The notes: generated from the letters alone by a model not told the origin. Numbered from the stretch's first letter, positions 1-8,140 are shown. The stretch is DNA of 43,315 nt from Oscillospiraceae bacterium (GCA_016282135.1 JAEEKA010000069.1:1-43315); one strand, 5' to 3'. Program-made: numbers and translations.

Positions 1-363
1 ATGCGCTTTTATCTCTTCAAAATGCAAATCTATATATTCATCTGAAAAAGCCAGACAGATAAATCTGATCGATTGAAGATACTGTTCCTCAAAACCGTCT
101 CTCCAATCAAAGGGTATATAACACCCTTCCACGATCAGATTCTGATGATTTTCTATGGCCGTCTTTATGATTTCCCGAACGATCGGCCACAAATAGTCCG
201 TTAGTTCCTCATCATCCTCCGGTGTGAGCTCCGTAAGGCCGCTACGAATAAGCCCCATCTTCAAATGGTCGATTGAAAGATACGGGTATTTGTACTTTTC
301 GAGCATTCGTTGTGCCAGGAGCGTTTTTCCAACGTGGGATGCTCCTGTAATAAGGATTACCAT
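1..363 (-). CDS. Partial P-loop NTPase / small-molecule kinase-like protein
   Basis: Minus-strand frame starting with ATG at 363 and running off the left edge; 121 N-terminal residues are visible. A Walker A motif GASHVGKT lies at residues 7-14, directly after the first beta strand, and a later strand LIVEGCY resembles the Walker B region of zeta-toxin/adenylate-kinase-like P-loop kinases. An ATP-dependent kinase role is inferred from the fold only; the substrate cannot be told. An in-frame TGA lies just before a GTG four codons upstream, so the start cannot lie much further out. Base composition is AT-richer than the rlmD side, which suggests acquired DNA. Confidence 0.6.
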   Translation of the reverse strand, partial: MVILITGASHVGKTLLAQRMLEKYKYPYLSIDHLKMGLIRSGLTELTPEDDEELTDYLWPIVREIIKTAIENHQNLIVEGCYIPFDWRDGFEEQYLQSIRFICLAFSDEYIDLHFEEIKAH

Positions 364-428
364 GATCTTTCTCACTCAAATCAGCATTTTAAACTCTATA
401 AAAATATTAGCGAACCGGAACTGATTGA

Positions 429-1004
429 TCAAAAATCTAAAAAATCACTTTTATGAAGCTGCAGATAGTGATAAAAGTTTCGTGTATCGTCGTGCATGTA
501 AGCAGCCGTATCAATATCTAACATACGCTTGTCAGTATCTTCGCGCAAGTCATTCAAAATTTGTATTTTAAAGTCCTGATTTTCTGGAATTACGCCATTC
601 GGAAACAACTGCACTGCAGACGTCAGCAAATCCGCAAATACGTCATCAATCGTTTTCAAAGCTTCTATTGTTTCCATAATCATATCGTCAGAAGTATTTT
701 CAATGAATTGAGAAATGCCGCCGTTACCGACCCATCCTGAAAAATCCATACAAAGCAAAAAATCTTTCATGGCTCCTGGCTTCAAAGCAGACGGCTCCCA
801 ATTGCACTTTCTCATACAATACTCATATGCATCTACAATAACAAAAACTGAATAATCTCTGGACAATATTTCTCGGATATCCAACTTGCGATTCATATGC
901 TTTTCAAAATCCTTCTTTAGCTTCTTTCGACTGAATCCATTTTTCTTCAAATTTTTGTGTATTTTTCTTTTTATGATTATAGCCGTAATTACTTTTTTGA
1001 TCAT
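429..1004 (-). CDS. DUF4375 (DMP19-like) protein
   Basis: 191 residues. The stretch from about residue 90 (WVGNGGISQF, then an acidic segment, then TIEALKTIDD and AVQLFPNG) matches the conserved NGG...Q/F...A...LFP.G pattern of the DUF4375/DMP19 family, small single-domain proteins of unknown biochemical role often found singly or beside toxin-immunity genes. The N-terminal 40 residues are very basic and are not part of the domain as I know it. A Shine-Dalgarno GTAGGA precedes ATG at 1004. It begins 9 bases after the rlmD stop on the same strand and may be read through from rlmD. AT-richer than rlmD, so probably acquired. Confidence 0.65.
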   Translation of the reverse strand: MIKKVITAIIIKRKIHKNLKKNGFSRKKLKKDFEKHMNRKLDIREILSRDYSVFVIVDAYEYCMRKCNWEPSALKPGAMKDFLLCMDFSGWVGNGGISQFIENTSDDMIMETIEALKTIDDVFADLLTSAVQLFPNGVIPENQDFKIQILNDLREDTDKRMLDIDTAAYMHDDTRNFYHYLQLHKSDFLDF

Positions 1005-1012
1005 ATTATTTC

Positions 1013-2719
1013 CTACTTCTGTCCCGTAGCTTCAATACCAGCTCTCGTCATCAATACCACCGTCTCCACGTGGAACGTTCTCGGAAACAAATCAAAGGCC
1101 TCTGCGTGGGTGAGGGAATAGCCCCGTTCGGAAAACAGCTTTACGTCCCGGGCGAGGGTGGCGGGATCACAGGAGACGTAAACCACCCGGGCCGGGGCCA
1201 TGGTCACCACGGCGTCAATCACTTCCGGGGCAAGTCCCTTCCGGGGTGGGTCCACGACGATCACGTCAATTTTCCCAGGTTCGTCATCCTGAGCGAAGCG
1301 CAGCGGAGTCGAAGGATCCGTTTCCCCGGCTTTATTTTGAGAGACGAGAGACGTCTCCTGTTTTCTGTTGCCTGCCGTCTCCGCGACAAATCGCTGCGCT
1401 GCCTCCCCGGCGTCCGCGCAGAAAAATTCCACGTTATTTACGCCGTTTCTCAGGGCGTTTTCCTTGGCGTCCTCGATGGCCTGGGGAATCACCTCCACCC
1501 CGATGGCCCGGCCTGCCTTCCGGGAGAGCGCCAGGGTAATGGTACCGGTGCCGCAGTAGAGATCCAGGACGGTTTCCGTCCCGTGAAGCTCCGCCAGCTC
1601 CACGGCTTTTGCATAGAGCCGCTGGGCCTGGTCGTGGTTCACCTGATAGAACGATCGGGGAGAGAGGCGGAAGCTGAAGCCGCAGAGCTCGTCCTCAATT
1701 TCGTCCTTCCCCCAGAGGGTCCGGAATTCGTCCCCCAGGACCACGTTGGTGTTTCTTGTATTCACAGAAAGCACCACGGAGCTCAGGCCGGGAATCTCTC
1801 GGCACAGAGCGTTTACAAGCCTTTGTTCCCGGGGGAGGCTCTTTCCGTTCACCACCAGACAGACCATGATCTGTCCGGTCACCGCGCCCTTTCGCACATA
1901 GATATGCCGCAACAGGCCCTTCCCGGTATGCTCGTCGTAGACGGAAACACGGTCCTCCGACGCCCAGCGGATCACCACGTCCCGAACCCGGTCAAAAATC
2001 TCCGGAAGTATGGCGCAGCGTTTCACGGGAATCACTTCGTGGGTTCGGTTTCTATAGAAACCCGCCACGGGCTTCCCATCCTGCTCCGCCACAGGATATT
2101 GGGCCTTGTTCCGGTAAGCAAAAGCATCCGCCGGAATTGCTTTCTCTTCCTGCATTCCGTTACCGCCGGTAAACGCTGCGTCGAGGGCGCCGCCCCTTAC
2201 GCCGTCATTCTGAGTGTAGCGAAGAATCCGTCCCCGCATTCCCTCATCTTGCTCTCCACCGTTCACTGCCTTGGACGGGCGGCCAATGACCGCTCCTACC
2301 GAAGAGACGCTCTGACCTTGGAGCACGCCTCTTGCAATCCCTGATTCCTTTGTAATTCCATCCGCGCCGGTGATCCGCACAAGCGGAATGCGCTGATTTC
2401 CGATTCGGTTCAGCGCGTCGGTGACCTTTTGCGCCTTGAAGGCCAGCTCTTCTTCATAGTCCATGTGATGAAGCTGGCAGCCGCCGCAGCGCTTGGCCTC
2501 CGGGCAGGACCTGGGTATTCTGTGAGGGGAGCGCCTGATGATCTGCTCAATCTTTCCATGGGCGCTGTTCCGGCTGACGTGCGTGACCTTGATCTCGCAG
2601 AGCTCGCCGCGAATCGCGTTTGGGACAAATACCGCACAGCCGTCAATTCTGCAAATACCCATTCCCTCCGAGGAATAGCCGGTAATCTCGGTCTGTTCAA
2701 CTTGTCCGACCTTCAGCAT
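1013..2719 (-). CDS. rlmD: 23S rRNA (uracil-C5)-methyltransferase RlmD/RumA-like, with in-frame repeat insertions
   Basis: TrmA/RlmD-family SAM-dependent m5U methyltransferase. N-terminal TRAM domain (residues about 3-60); Fe-S cysteines C72, C78, C81 (CPEAKRCGGC) and C234 (RCAIL); SAM-binding DLYCGTGT; VVDPPRKG; and the catalytic VSCDP loop near the C terminus. It is 568 residues, roughly 110 longer than usual. The excess falls in two low-complexity blocks: residues about 118-197, between the Fe-S domain and YRNKAQ, and about 448-485, between two Rossmann strands. Both are translated dispersed repeats that keep the frame open. Shine-Dalgarno AAGGAGG before ATG 2719. Target could be U1939-type or a related site; RlmD versus RlmCD is unresolved. 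Confidence 0.9.
   Translation of the reverse strand: MLKVGQVEQTEITGYSSEGMGICRIDGCAVFVPNAIRGELCEIKVTHVSRNSAHGKIEQIIRRSPHRIPRSCPEAKRCGGCQLHHMDYEEELAFKAQKVTDALNRIGNQRIPLVRITGADGITKESGIARGVLQGQSVSSVGAVIGRPSKAVNGGEQDEGMRGRILRYTQNDGVRGGALDAAFTGGNGMQEEKAIPADAFAYRNKAQYPVAEQDGKPVAGFYRNRTHEVIPVKRCAILPEIFDRVRDVVIRWASEDRVSVYDEHTGKGLLRHIYVRKGAVTGQIMVCLVVNGKSLPREQRLVNALCREIPGLSSVVLSVNTRNTNVVLGDEFRTLWGKDEIEDELCGFSFRLSPRSFYQVNHDQAQRLYAKAVELAELHGTETVLDLYCGTGTITLALSRKAGRAIGVEVIPQAIEDAKENALRNGVNNVEFFCADAGEAAQRFVAETAGNRKQETSLVSQNKAGETDPSTPLRFAQDDEPGKIDVIVVDPPRKGLAPEVIDAVVTMAPARVVYVSCDPATLARDVKLFSERGYSLTHAEAFDLFPRTFHVETVVLMTRAGIEATGQK
1283..1319. repeat. Dispersed GTCATCCTGAGCG...GAAGGATC repeat inside rlmD (second insertion)
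   Basis: The sequence GTCATCCTGAGCGAAGCG, ten more bases, then GAAGGATCCG is the type of intergenic repeat that translates as HPERSAAESKDP in one frame. Read from rlmD it gives DPSTPLRFAQDDE (around residues 467-479), which has no place in the methyltransferase fold. A shorter relative lies at 2202-2229 in the same gene and orientation. Confidence 0.85.
2178..2299. repeat. Nested cluster of three repeat types inside rlmD (first insertion)
   Basis: Three known repeat types lie end to end in the rlmD frame. 2178-2200 is a partial copy of the repeat that follows RAYT1 (encodes GGALDA, as in RAYT1 itself). 2202-2229 is a GTCATTCTGAGTGTAGCGAAG repeat related to the one at 1283. 2275-2299, read on the minus strand, is a GTAG-headed palindrome (GTAGGAGCGG, TCATT, GGCCGCCCG). 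Together they account for most of the extra residues 118-197 of the protein. Confidence 0.8.
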
Positions 2720-2733
2720 GACAGCCTCCTTTT

Positions 2734-2749
2734 TGTTTCACGTGAAACA
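2734..2749. promoter_or_regulatory. parS: parS site 1 (ParB/Spo0J binding)
   Basis: Perfect 16-bp palindrome TGTTTCACGTGAAACA, identical to the bacterial chromosomal parS consensus. It lies between the divergent rlmD and radical-SAM starts, about 4 kb from parAB and 8 kb from the predicted oriC, the usual place for parS. Confidence 0.95.
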
Positions 2750-2762
2750 TTTTGCTGTTCCT

Positions 2763-2791
2763 ATTCTATCACAAAATTTGATGATAGTAAA
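2763..2791 (-). promoter_or_regulatory. Probable sigma-A promoter of rlmD
   Basis: On the minus strand, TTTACT (2791-2786) and TAGAAT (2768-2763) are separated by 17 bp. The -10 is close to consensus, the -35 weaker. Transcription would run through parS site 1 into rlmD. It overlaps the divergent promoter at 2794-2822. Confidence 0.45.
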
Positions 2792-2793
2792 CC

Positions 2794-2822
2794 TTGCAGA
2801 ACGGGATATTTTCTGTTATGAT
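2794..2822 (+). promoter_or_regulatory. Probable sigma-A promoter of the radical-SAM gene
   Basis: TTGCAG (2794-2799), 17-bp spacer, TATGAT (2817-2822), about 60 bp before the ATG at 2885, whose Shine-Dalgarno is GAGG. Confidence 0.6.
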
Positions 2823-2884
2823 AGCTGCAAGTCAGGCGCTATGCTTACAAAACAATCTTTTTTTACCGAAGAGGATTTCGGACT

Positions 2885-3781
2885 ATGGAACAAACTCTTT
2901 CCTATACCCACTGCACCCTTTGTCCCCGCATGTGCGGCGTAGATCGAACGACAGGGGAACGGGGCTTCTGCGGAATGCCGGCATACCCCGTGGCCGCAAG
3001 AGCGGCCGGACACTACTGGGAGGAACCGGTGATTTCCGGCGAATACGGCTCCGGCGCGGTGTTCTTTTCTGGCTGTACCCTGCGCTGCAAGTTCTGCCAA
3101 AACTATGAGATTTCCACCCGAGAGCACGGCTACGCGCTGAATTCGGACCGCCTGCAGGCTATATTTGAAGGTTTAATTGCAGAAGGACACCACAACATCA
3201 ATCTGGTGACGCCCACGCACTTTCTGCCCGACATTCTACCGGCTCTGGAGCCCAGGCTGCCGGTACCCCTTGTCTACAACTGCGGCGGCTACGAGCGCGT
3301 GGAGACCCTGCGGGCGCTGGAGGGGAAGGTGGACGTCTGGCTGCCGGATCTGAAATACTCTGATCCTGGCCTAGCCCGCGTTCTCTCTGCCGCGCCGGAC
3401 TACGTGGAAACCGCTAAAGCAGCCATTCTGGAAATGTACCGTCAGACCGGGCCTGCCGTTATCGAAAACGGGTTAATGAAGCGGGGCGTTCTGATTCGGC
3501 ACCTGATTCTTCCCGGCCAGGTGGACAACTCCATCGGCGTGCTGGAATGGATTGCAAATACCTTCCAAAAAGGCACGGTTCTTGTGTCGCTCATGAGTCA
3601 ATACGTACCCATGGGCCCAGCCGCCAAGCTTCCACCCTTTGACCGTCCCATAACCCCGGAGGAATACGATACGGTCCTTTCCTGGCTCTATTTCTTCGGC
3701 CTGGACGACGGATTTATCCAGGGTCCGGAGGCCGCCAGCCTGGAATACGTGCCGGAATTCAACGGGGAAGGGATTTTGTAA
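2885..3781 (+). CDS. Radical SAM protein, PflX/PflA-like (COG1313)
   Basis: 298 residues. The radical-SAM cluster cysteines are C64, C68 and C71 (GCTLRCKFCQNYEIS, CX3CX2C), binding a [4Fe-4S] cluster that cleaves S-adenosylmethionine. A second Cys-rich segment at the N terminus (C10, C13, C17, C29) is typical of the PflX-like branch. NLVTPTHFLPDI and LPDLKYSD follow the TIM-barrel strands of this group. Members are annotated as putative pyruvate-formate-lyase activating enzymes, but the target glycyl-radical enzyme, if any, is not established and none is encoded nearby. It is the only plus-strand gene left of dnaA, so it is transcribed toward the origin; it ends at a bidirectional terminator facing mscL. 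Confidence 0.85.
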   Translation: MEQTLSYTHCTLCPRMCGVDRTTGERGFCGMPAYPVAARAAGHYWEEPVISGEYGSGAVFFSGCTLRCKFCQNYEISTREHGYALNSDRLQAIFEGLIAEGHHNINLVTPTHFLPDILPALEPRLPVPLVYNCGGYERVETLRALEGKVDVWLPDLKYSDPGLARVLSAAPDYVETAKAAILEMYRQTGPAVIENGLMKRGVLIRHLILPGQVDNSIGVLEWIANTFQKGTVLVSLMSQYVPMGPAAKLPPFDRPITPEEYDTVLSWLYFFGLDDGFIQGPEAASLEYVPEFNGEGIL

Positions 3782-3802
3782 ATTTGCCGAGGCAGGGGCT
3801 TT

Positions 3803-3829
3803 ATGGCCGCGCAGCTGCACGCCGCTACG
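3803..3829. repeat. Decayed copy of the RAYT2-type REP palindrome
   Basis: GGCCGCGCAG CTGCACGCCG CTACG differs at only a few positions from the repeats flanking the second RAYT (15985-16674). It lies just after the radical-SAM stop codon. Confidence 0.6.
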
Positions 3830-3860
3830 AACCCGCTGAGCAGATACTCCCATATTTACA

Positions 3861-3897
3861 AAAGGACGAGACGACCCGAAGGATCGTCTCGTCCTTT
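3861..3897. terminator. Bidirectional intrinsic terminator
   Basis: Perfect 14-bp inverted repeat (3861-3874 with 3884-3897, 9-nt loop). It has T residues on the 3-prime side when read on plus, and an A-run that becomes U on the minus transcript. It lies between the convergent radical-SAM and mscL genes and can serve both. Confidence 0.9.
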
Positions 3898-3905
3898 TCT
3901 TTTCA

Positions 3906-4370
3906 TTACTTCTTTGCCAGCAGGTCACGGATTTCAATCAAGAGTTTCTCCTCGGCGGAGGGCTCGGGAGGGGCGGGTTCTTCTTTCTTCTCCTCTTCCT
4001 TGGCCTTCTTGGCCTTGGCACGCAGATGATTCATGCCTTTGATCATCAGGAAGATGACCCAAGCCAAGATGAGGAAGGTGATGATGCTGGAGATAAAATT
4101 GCCGACGTTCAGATAATTCTTGATCACTTCACCGGTTTCAGGGTCCACCTTGTCGCCGAAGAGGGAGGGCAGGGCCACCTTCCAAGCGGAAAAGTCCACG
4201 CTGCCGGTGAAGATGCCGATGATGGGCATGATAACGTTGTTCGTGAAAGAGCTGACCAGATCCTTGAACACACCGCCGATCAGGACGCCGACGGCCATAT
4301 CAAACAGATTGCCCTGGAGCGCGAACTCCTTAAACTCCTTCACAATGCCCTTCTTCTCTTTTTTTGCCAT
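3906..4370 (-). CDS. mscL: Large-conductance mechanosensitive channel MscL
   Basis: 154 residues. A basic N-terminal helix (EFKEFALQGN) leads into TM1 (about 22-51, pore-lining AVGVLIGGVF), a periplasmic loop (about 52-87), and TM2 (about 88-112). A highly charged C-terminal tail ends in a coiled-coil-like EEKLLIEIRDLLAKK. This is the canonical MscL layout; the homopentamer opens under membrane tension to release osmolytes during hypo-osmotic shock. Shine-Dalgarno GGAGG precedes ATG 4370. It ends at the terminator at 3861-3897. Confidence 0.96.
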   Translation of the reverse strand: MAKKEKKGIVKEFKEFALQGNLFDMAVGVLIGGVFKDLVSSFTNNVIMPIIGIFTGSVDFSAWKVALPSLFGDKVDPETGEVIKNYLNVGNFISSIITFLILAWVIFLMIKGMNHLRAKAKKAKEEEKKEEPAPPEPSAEEKLLIEIRDLLAKK

Positions 4371-4445
4371 TACATTTACCTCCTTTCTCGATGATTCCTT
4401 TATTATCTGTTCGGTCCGAAGACCGGAACATACGCTGCCAAACCG

Positions 4446-4469
4446 CGGACGGGCGCGTGCCGTCCCTAC
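4446..4469 (-). repeat. GTAG-headed REP palindrome overlapping the serS stop
   Basis: Read on the minus strand: GTAGGGACGG CACGCG CCCGTCCG. The TAG of its head is the serS stop codon (4466-4468), so the repeat starts inside the last codons of serS. Confidence 0.75.
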
Positions 4470-5752
4470 TTGGAGATGATCTCCAGGCCGCCAAGGTACT
4501 TGCGCAGCACCTCGGGAACCACGATGGAGCCGTCTGCCCGCTGGTTCTGCTCCACCATAGCGGGGAAGATGCGGGAGGTGGCCAGGCCGGAGCCGTTCAG
4601 GGTATGGACAAACTCGATCTTGCCGGTTTCCTCTCGACGGAAGCGGATATTGCCCCGCCGGGCCTGATAATCCCGGGCGTTGGACACGGAGGAAACCTCC
4701 TTATAGCCGTTCATGGAGGGAATCTGAATCTCGATGTCGTAGGTTCTTGCCATGGAGGCGGAGCAATCGCCCGCCGCCAGCTTGACGGTGCGGAAGTGGA
4801 AGCCAAGGCCCTTCACCAGGTTTTCCGCCTTGGTAACCAGCTCCTCAAAGGCCTCGTCAGACTTCTCCGGCAGGGTGACCTGGAACATTTCGATCTTATT
4901 GAACTGGTGGCCGCGCACCATTCCCCGCTCGTCGGCCCGGTGGGAACCGGCCTCCCGGCGGAAGCAGGGGGTATAGGCGAACATCTTGTGGGGCAACTCG
5001 CTCTGCTTCAAAATCTCGTCCCGGTGGAAGGAGGCCAGGGCCGTCTCCGCTGTGGGCAGCATGAAGTGGATACGCTCATCGGTAGGGTTGGCGATCTTAT
5101 AGACCTCGTCGGCAAATTTGGGGAACTGCCCAGCAGTTTCGCCGCATTTGTACTCCAGCATATGGGGCAAAATCACCATTTCATAGCCGTCCGCAAGGTG
5201 GCAGTCCATAAAATAGTTCAGCAGAGCCCATTCCAACCGGGCGCCCAGGCCAGTGTAGATCCAGAAGCCGGTGCCCGCCAGCTTGGTACCCCGCTCATAG
5301 TCGATCAGGCCCAGGTCGGTGCAGAGGTCCACGTGATGCTTGGGCTCAAAGTCGAACTTGTGGGGCTCGCCGTAGTAGCGCAGGGGCTCGTTGTTCTCCT
5401 TGCCGCCGGCCTTCAGGTCGGGGTCGGGGAGATTAGGAAGGCTCAGCATCCAGGTCCGATACTCGGCCTCCACGTCGGTGAGGGCTTTGTCGTTGTCCGC
5501 AATCTGGTTTTTCAGCTCTGTCATCTGCTGGAAGATGGGGGCTACGTCCTGGCCCTGCTTTTTCAGCACGGGGATTTGCTTGGAAACCTTGTTCTGCTCG
5601 GCCTTCTTGGCCTCGGTGGAGGCGATCAGCTCCCGGCGCTTCTGATCCAGCTCCAGGATCTTGTCCACGGCCTCGTCGCAGTCGACCTCCTTGGCCCGGA
5701 GCAGCCGCTTGATTTCATCGGGATTATCTTTAATTCTGCGAATATCTAACAT
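4466..5752 (-). CDS. serS: Seryl-tRNA synthetase
   Basis: 428 residues, the normal length. The N-terminal helical tRNA-binding arm (residues about 1-105, rich in K/E/Q) is followed by the class II catalytic core: the TAET motif (LPTAETALA), motif 2 FRREAGSHRADERG near residue 264, and motif 3 NGSGLATSR near the C terminus. It charges tRNA-Ser (and tRNA-Sec) with serine in the cytosol. The 58-bp upstream gap leaves no room for a T-box leader; a promoter lies at 5787-5814. The stop codon is the TAG of a REP-like repeat. Confidence 0.97.
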   Translation of the reverse strand: MLDIRRIKDNPDEIKRLLRAKEVDCDEAVDKILELDQKRRELIASTEAKKAEQNKVSKQIPVLKKQGQDVAPIFQQMTELKNQIADNDKALTDVEAEYRTWMLSLPNLPDPDLKAGGKENNEPLRYYGEPHKFDFEPKHHVDLCTDLGLIDYERGTKLAGTGFWIYTGLGARLEWALLNYFMDCHLADGYEMVILPHMLEYKCGETAGQFPKFADEVYKIANPTDERIHFMLPTAETALASFHRDEILKQSELPHKMFAYTPCFRREAGSHRADERGMVRGHQFNKIEMFQVTLPEKSDEAFEELVTKAENLVKGLGFHFRTVKLAAGDCSASMARTYDIEIQIPSMNGYKEVSSVSNARDYQARRGNIRFRREETGKIEFVHTLNGSGLATSRIFPAMVEQNQRADGSIVVPEVLRKYLGGLEIISK

Positions 5753-5786
5753 GATATTAGTTCACCTTTCATGCGATTGTTCATTT

Positions 5787-5814
5787 ATTATAGTGGAATG
5801 ATTGAAAAAATCAA
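5787..5814 (-). promoter_or_regulatory. Probable serS promoter
   Basis: Minus strand TTGATT (5814-5809), 16-bp spacer, perfect TATAAT (5792-5787), 35 bp ahead of the serS ATG. The -35 overlaps the stop codon of the upstream coiled-coil gene. Confidence 0.6.
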
Positions 5815-6458
5815 TCAATTTGCAGGCTCTCGTAGATTTCCTGTTCGGTGGGGGAGAGGCTGTCCCGCAGCGGGGCAATTTGGAGCAAAATCTTTGAAAG
5901 CTCCGTCATTTTGCCCTCCTCGTTCAGGGCGATGGCCTTCTGCAGCAGCTCGCTGGCGGTCACAGCATCCTGTGCCTGCTTTGTCAGCTCCTCAACCCGC
6001 GTTTCCAGACCGGCCTTTTCTTCCTCCAGGCTTGCCATTGCCTCACCGAGGGACGCAATCTCCGCCTCCAGCGTCTCCTGCTGGGCGGATGCCTCGGAAG
6101 CGGCTGATTCCATCTCCGCAAACCTGATCTTCAGCTCTTCAATCTCGCTCTGCTGGTCCTGATTCACCAGCTGCAGCCGCTGATTTTCCTCCTGCAAGGC
6201 ATTGATGCTGTTGTTCAGAGAAGCGGAGGTTTTCTTGCTGTCGTCCTCCAGCGCTTCATTTGAAATTTTCAAGCGCTTGGCCTCCATAGCCATGGTAATC
6301 GCAACAAACAGGAAAGCCACGGCAAAGAGTATCGCCAGGTAAGTCACCAGCGCGGATCTGCGGCGCGGGGAGAGTACCTGAGAAGGGTCTTCCGGAGGGG
6401 GCGTGTGGTCCTCCTGCTGACTGACCTGGGCCTGAAGGTCTTTTTCGGTCTCACTCAT
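5811..6458 (-). CDS. Single-pass membrane protein with long coiled coil, coupled to parB
   Basis: 215 residues. A 34-residue acidic, proline-containing N-terminal segment is followed by PRRR and one hydrophobic helix (about 37-58), then about 110 residues of Glu/Leu/Gln-rich heptad coiled coil, and a short C-terminal helical domain (LSKILLQIAPLRDSLSPTE). This predicts an N-in anchor with an extracytoplasmic coiled coil. Its ATG lies inside the end of parB (8-bp overlap), so it is translationally coupled to the partition genes and could act in envelope or chromosome organisation; that role is inference. I know no named family for it. Confidence 0.7.
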   Translation of the reverse strand: MSETEKDLQAQVSQQEDHTPPPEDPSQVLSPRRRSALVTYLAILFAVAFLFVAITMAMEAKRLKISNEALEDDSKKTSASLNNSINALQEENQRLQLVNQDQQSEIEELKIRFAEMESAASEASAQQETLEAEIASLGEAMASLEEEKAGLETRVEELTKQAQDAVTASELLQKAIALNEEGKMTELSKILLQIAPLRDSLSPTEQEIYESLQID

Positions 6459-7341
6459 CCTGTGCTTCCCCCTTATCTTTGATGGAGATCCGCTGCAAGG
6501 CGAAAAGCAGGCGGTTCAAATCATCCTGCCCGTAAAATTCCAGCTCAAAGCGGCCTTTGTTTTTGCCGTTGACAATGCGGACCTTACGACCCAGCCGGCG
6601 GCTCAGCGACTTTTCGCATTCCGCCACGTAGTCCACCTCCAGGGGGGCTTCCTTGGTCTCCTGCTTGGGTTTTTCCAGATTCTTGCAGAGGGTCTCCGCC
6701 TGACGGACAGAGAGCTGCAGGGCAATGATCCGCTGAGCGGCCTGTTTGCGGAGCTTTTCGCTCTTGACGCCCAGCAACGCCCTTGCGTGGCCGGGGGAGA
6801 GGGTCCCGTTGCGGACCAGCTCTGCCAAATCCTCCGAAAGACTCAGCAGCCGCAGGGCGTTGGCCACTGCGGGCCGGGACTTGCCAACCCGTTCGGCAGT
6901 CTCCGCCTGGGTCAGGCCGTAGTCTTCCATCAAAGACCGATAACCCTGGGCTTCCTCCATGGGGTTCAGGTCTTCCCGCTGGAGGTTCTCAACCAGCGCC
7001 AGCTCCATGACCTTCCGATCGTCAGCTTCCACCACCAGAACCGGGACCTCCTGCAGGCCAGCCTGCCGGGCAGCCCGCCAGCGGCGCTCGCCGGCGATAA
7101 TCTGGTAGTAGCCGCCGGGCAACTCCCGCACCGTCAAGGGCTGGATCATGCCGTGGGCCGTAATGGAATCCGCCAGCGATTGCAGCGCCTCGGGATCGAA
7201 CTCCCGTCGCGGCTGCAGAGGATTTGGCTCTACCTTATGAATCGGAACCGAGCTGATTCCGCCCTTTTGCTGGGTAAATTCCAGATTTGGATCTTCCAGC
7301 AGAGCGCTGAGTCCTCTGCCTAATCCTGATTGTTTCTTCAT
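6451..7341 (-). CDS. parB: Chromosome partition protein ParB (Spo0J)
   Basis: 296 residues. Signature N terminus [14 protein letters not shown] (stimulates ParA ATPase). The CTPase/ParB domain carries IQPLTVR and box [10 protein letters not shown] (residues 84-91). NLQREDLNP is followed by a helix-turn-helix at about 143-166 ([24 protein letters not shown]) that reads parS, and a C-terminal dimerisation domain. It loads at parS as a CTP-gated clamp, spreads, and recruits SMC/condensin and ParA. Starts 11 bp after the parA stop with Shine-Dalgarno AGGAG. Both parS sites of the window are within 5 kb. Confidence 0.96.
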   Translation of the reverse strand: MKKQSGLGRGLSALLEDPNLEFTQQKGGISSVPIHKVEPNPLQPRREFDPEALQSLADSITAHGMIQPLTVRELPGGYYQIIAGERRWRAARQAGLQEVPVLVVEADDRKVMELALVENLQREDLNPMEEAQGYRSLMEDYGLTQAETAERVGKSRPAVANALRLLSLSEDLAELVRNGTLSPGHARALLGVKSEKLRKQAAQRIIALQLSVRQAETLCKNLEKPKQETKEAPLEVDYVAECEKSLSRRLGRKVRIVNGKNKGRFELEFYGQDDLNRLLFALQRISIKDKGEAQDE

Positions 7342-7352
7342 ACCTTGTACTC

Positions 7353-8108
7353 CTATTTACTGTGGCCGCGAAGAATTTCCTCCGCAACCTGCATATACGC
7401 CTTTGTGCCCTTGCTGTGCTTGTCGTAGGCAGTAATGGGCATGCCGTGGCTGGGCGCCTCCGCCAAACGGACGTTGCGGGGAATGGCCGCCGCATAAACC
7501 CGACCGGGGAAGAAGCGCCGGACCTCCTGGGCCACCTGGCTGGAGAAGTTGGTGCGGCCGTCATACATGGTCAGCAGCACGCCAAACACCGTCAACTGGG
7601 GATTCAGCCGCTTTTTCACCACCCGCATGGTGGACATCAGATCGGAAAGACCCTCCAGCGCGTAATACTCGCACTGCACAGGAATCAGAATCTGTGAAGC
7701 GGCACAAAGGCCGTTCAGCGTCAACAGCTCCAGGGAAGGCGGACAGTCGATGAACACATAGTCATAAAGCTCCGCCACAGGCTCCAGCGCTTTTTTCAGC
7801 ACAAACTCTCTGTGTTCCATATCCGCCAACTCCACACCCGCGCCTGCCAGAGCAGAGGAGGAGGGGATCACGTCCCCCCACTTGGTGTGCACAATGGCGT
7901 CCATGGCAGGAACGCCGTTGATGATAACGTCGTAGGAGGTGTATTTGCTGTGACGGCTGACGCCCAGTCCGGAAGTTGCGTTAGCCTGGGGATCGAAGTC
8001 CACCAGCAGGACCTTTGCTCCCTTGGCGCAGAGCGCGGCAGTCAGATTTACCGCTGTGGTAGTCTTGCCCACGCCGCCCTTCTGATTCACAATGGCCACA
8101 AGCTTCAC
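7353..8108 (-). CDS. parA: Chromosome partition ATPase ParA (Soj)
   Basis: 251 residues from GTG at 8108. Deviant Walker A KGGVGKTT (residues 10-17), then VDFDPQANATSGLG and a FIDCPP Walker B mark the Soj branch of the ParA/MinD family, a DNA-binding ATPase that drives origin segregation with ParB and, as Soj, modulates DnaA. I chose GTG 8108 over ATG 8126. The GTG has a strong AAAGGAG 8 nt upstream, and the N terminus then fits Soj length (KLVAIVNQKGG). The longer start would add MKGEKA, whose codons contain that Shine-Dalgarno. First gene of a parA-parB-coiled-coil operon. Confidence 0.95.
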   Translation of the reverse strand: MKLVAIVNQKGGVGKTTTAVNLTAALCAKGAKVLLVDFDPQANATSGLGVSRHSKYTSYDVIINGVPAMDAIVHTKWGDVIPSSSALAGAGVELADMEHREFVLKKALEPVAELYDYVFIDCPPSLELLTLNGLCAASQILIPVQCEYYALEGLSDLMSTMRVVKKRLNPQLTVFGVLLTMYDGRTNFSSQVAQEVRRFFPGRVYAAAIPRNVRLAEAPSHGMPITAYDKHSKGTKAYMQVAEEILRGHSK

Positions 8109-8140
8109 TGCTTTTTCTCCTTTCATGCACTTTTTCCCTG

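Noticed and set aside
5753-5810. T-box riboswitch ahead of serS
   Set aside because: Only 58 bp between genes, filled by a promoter; no room for specifier and antiterminator stems.
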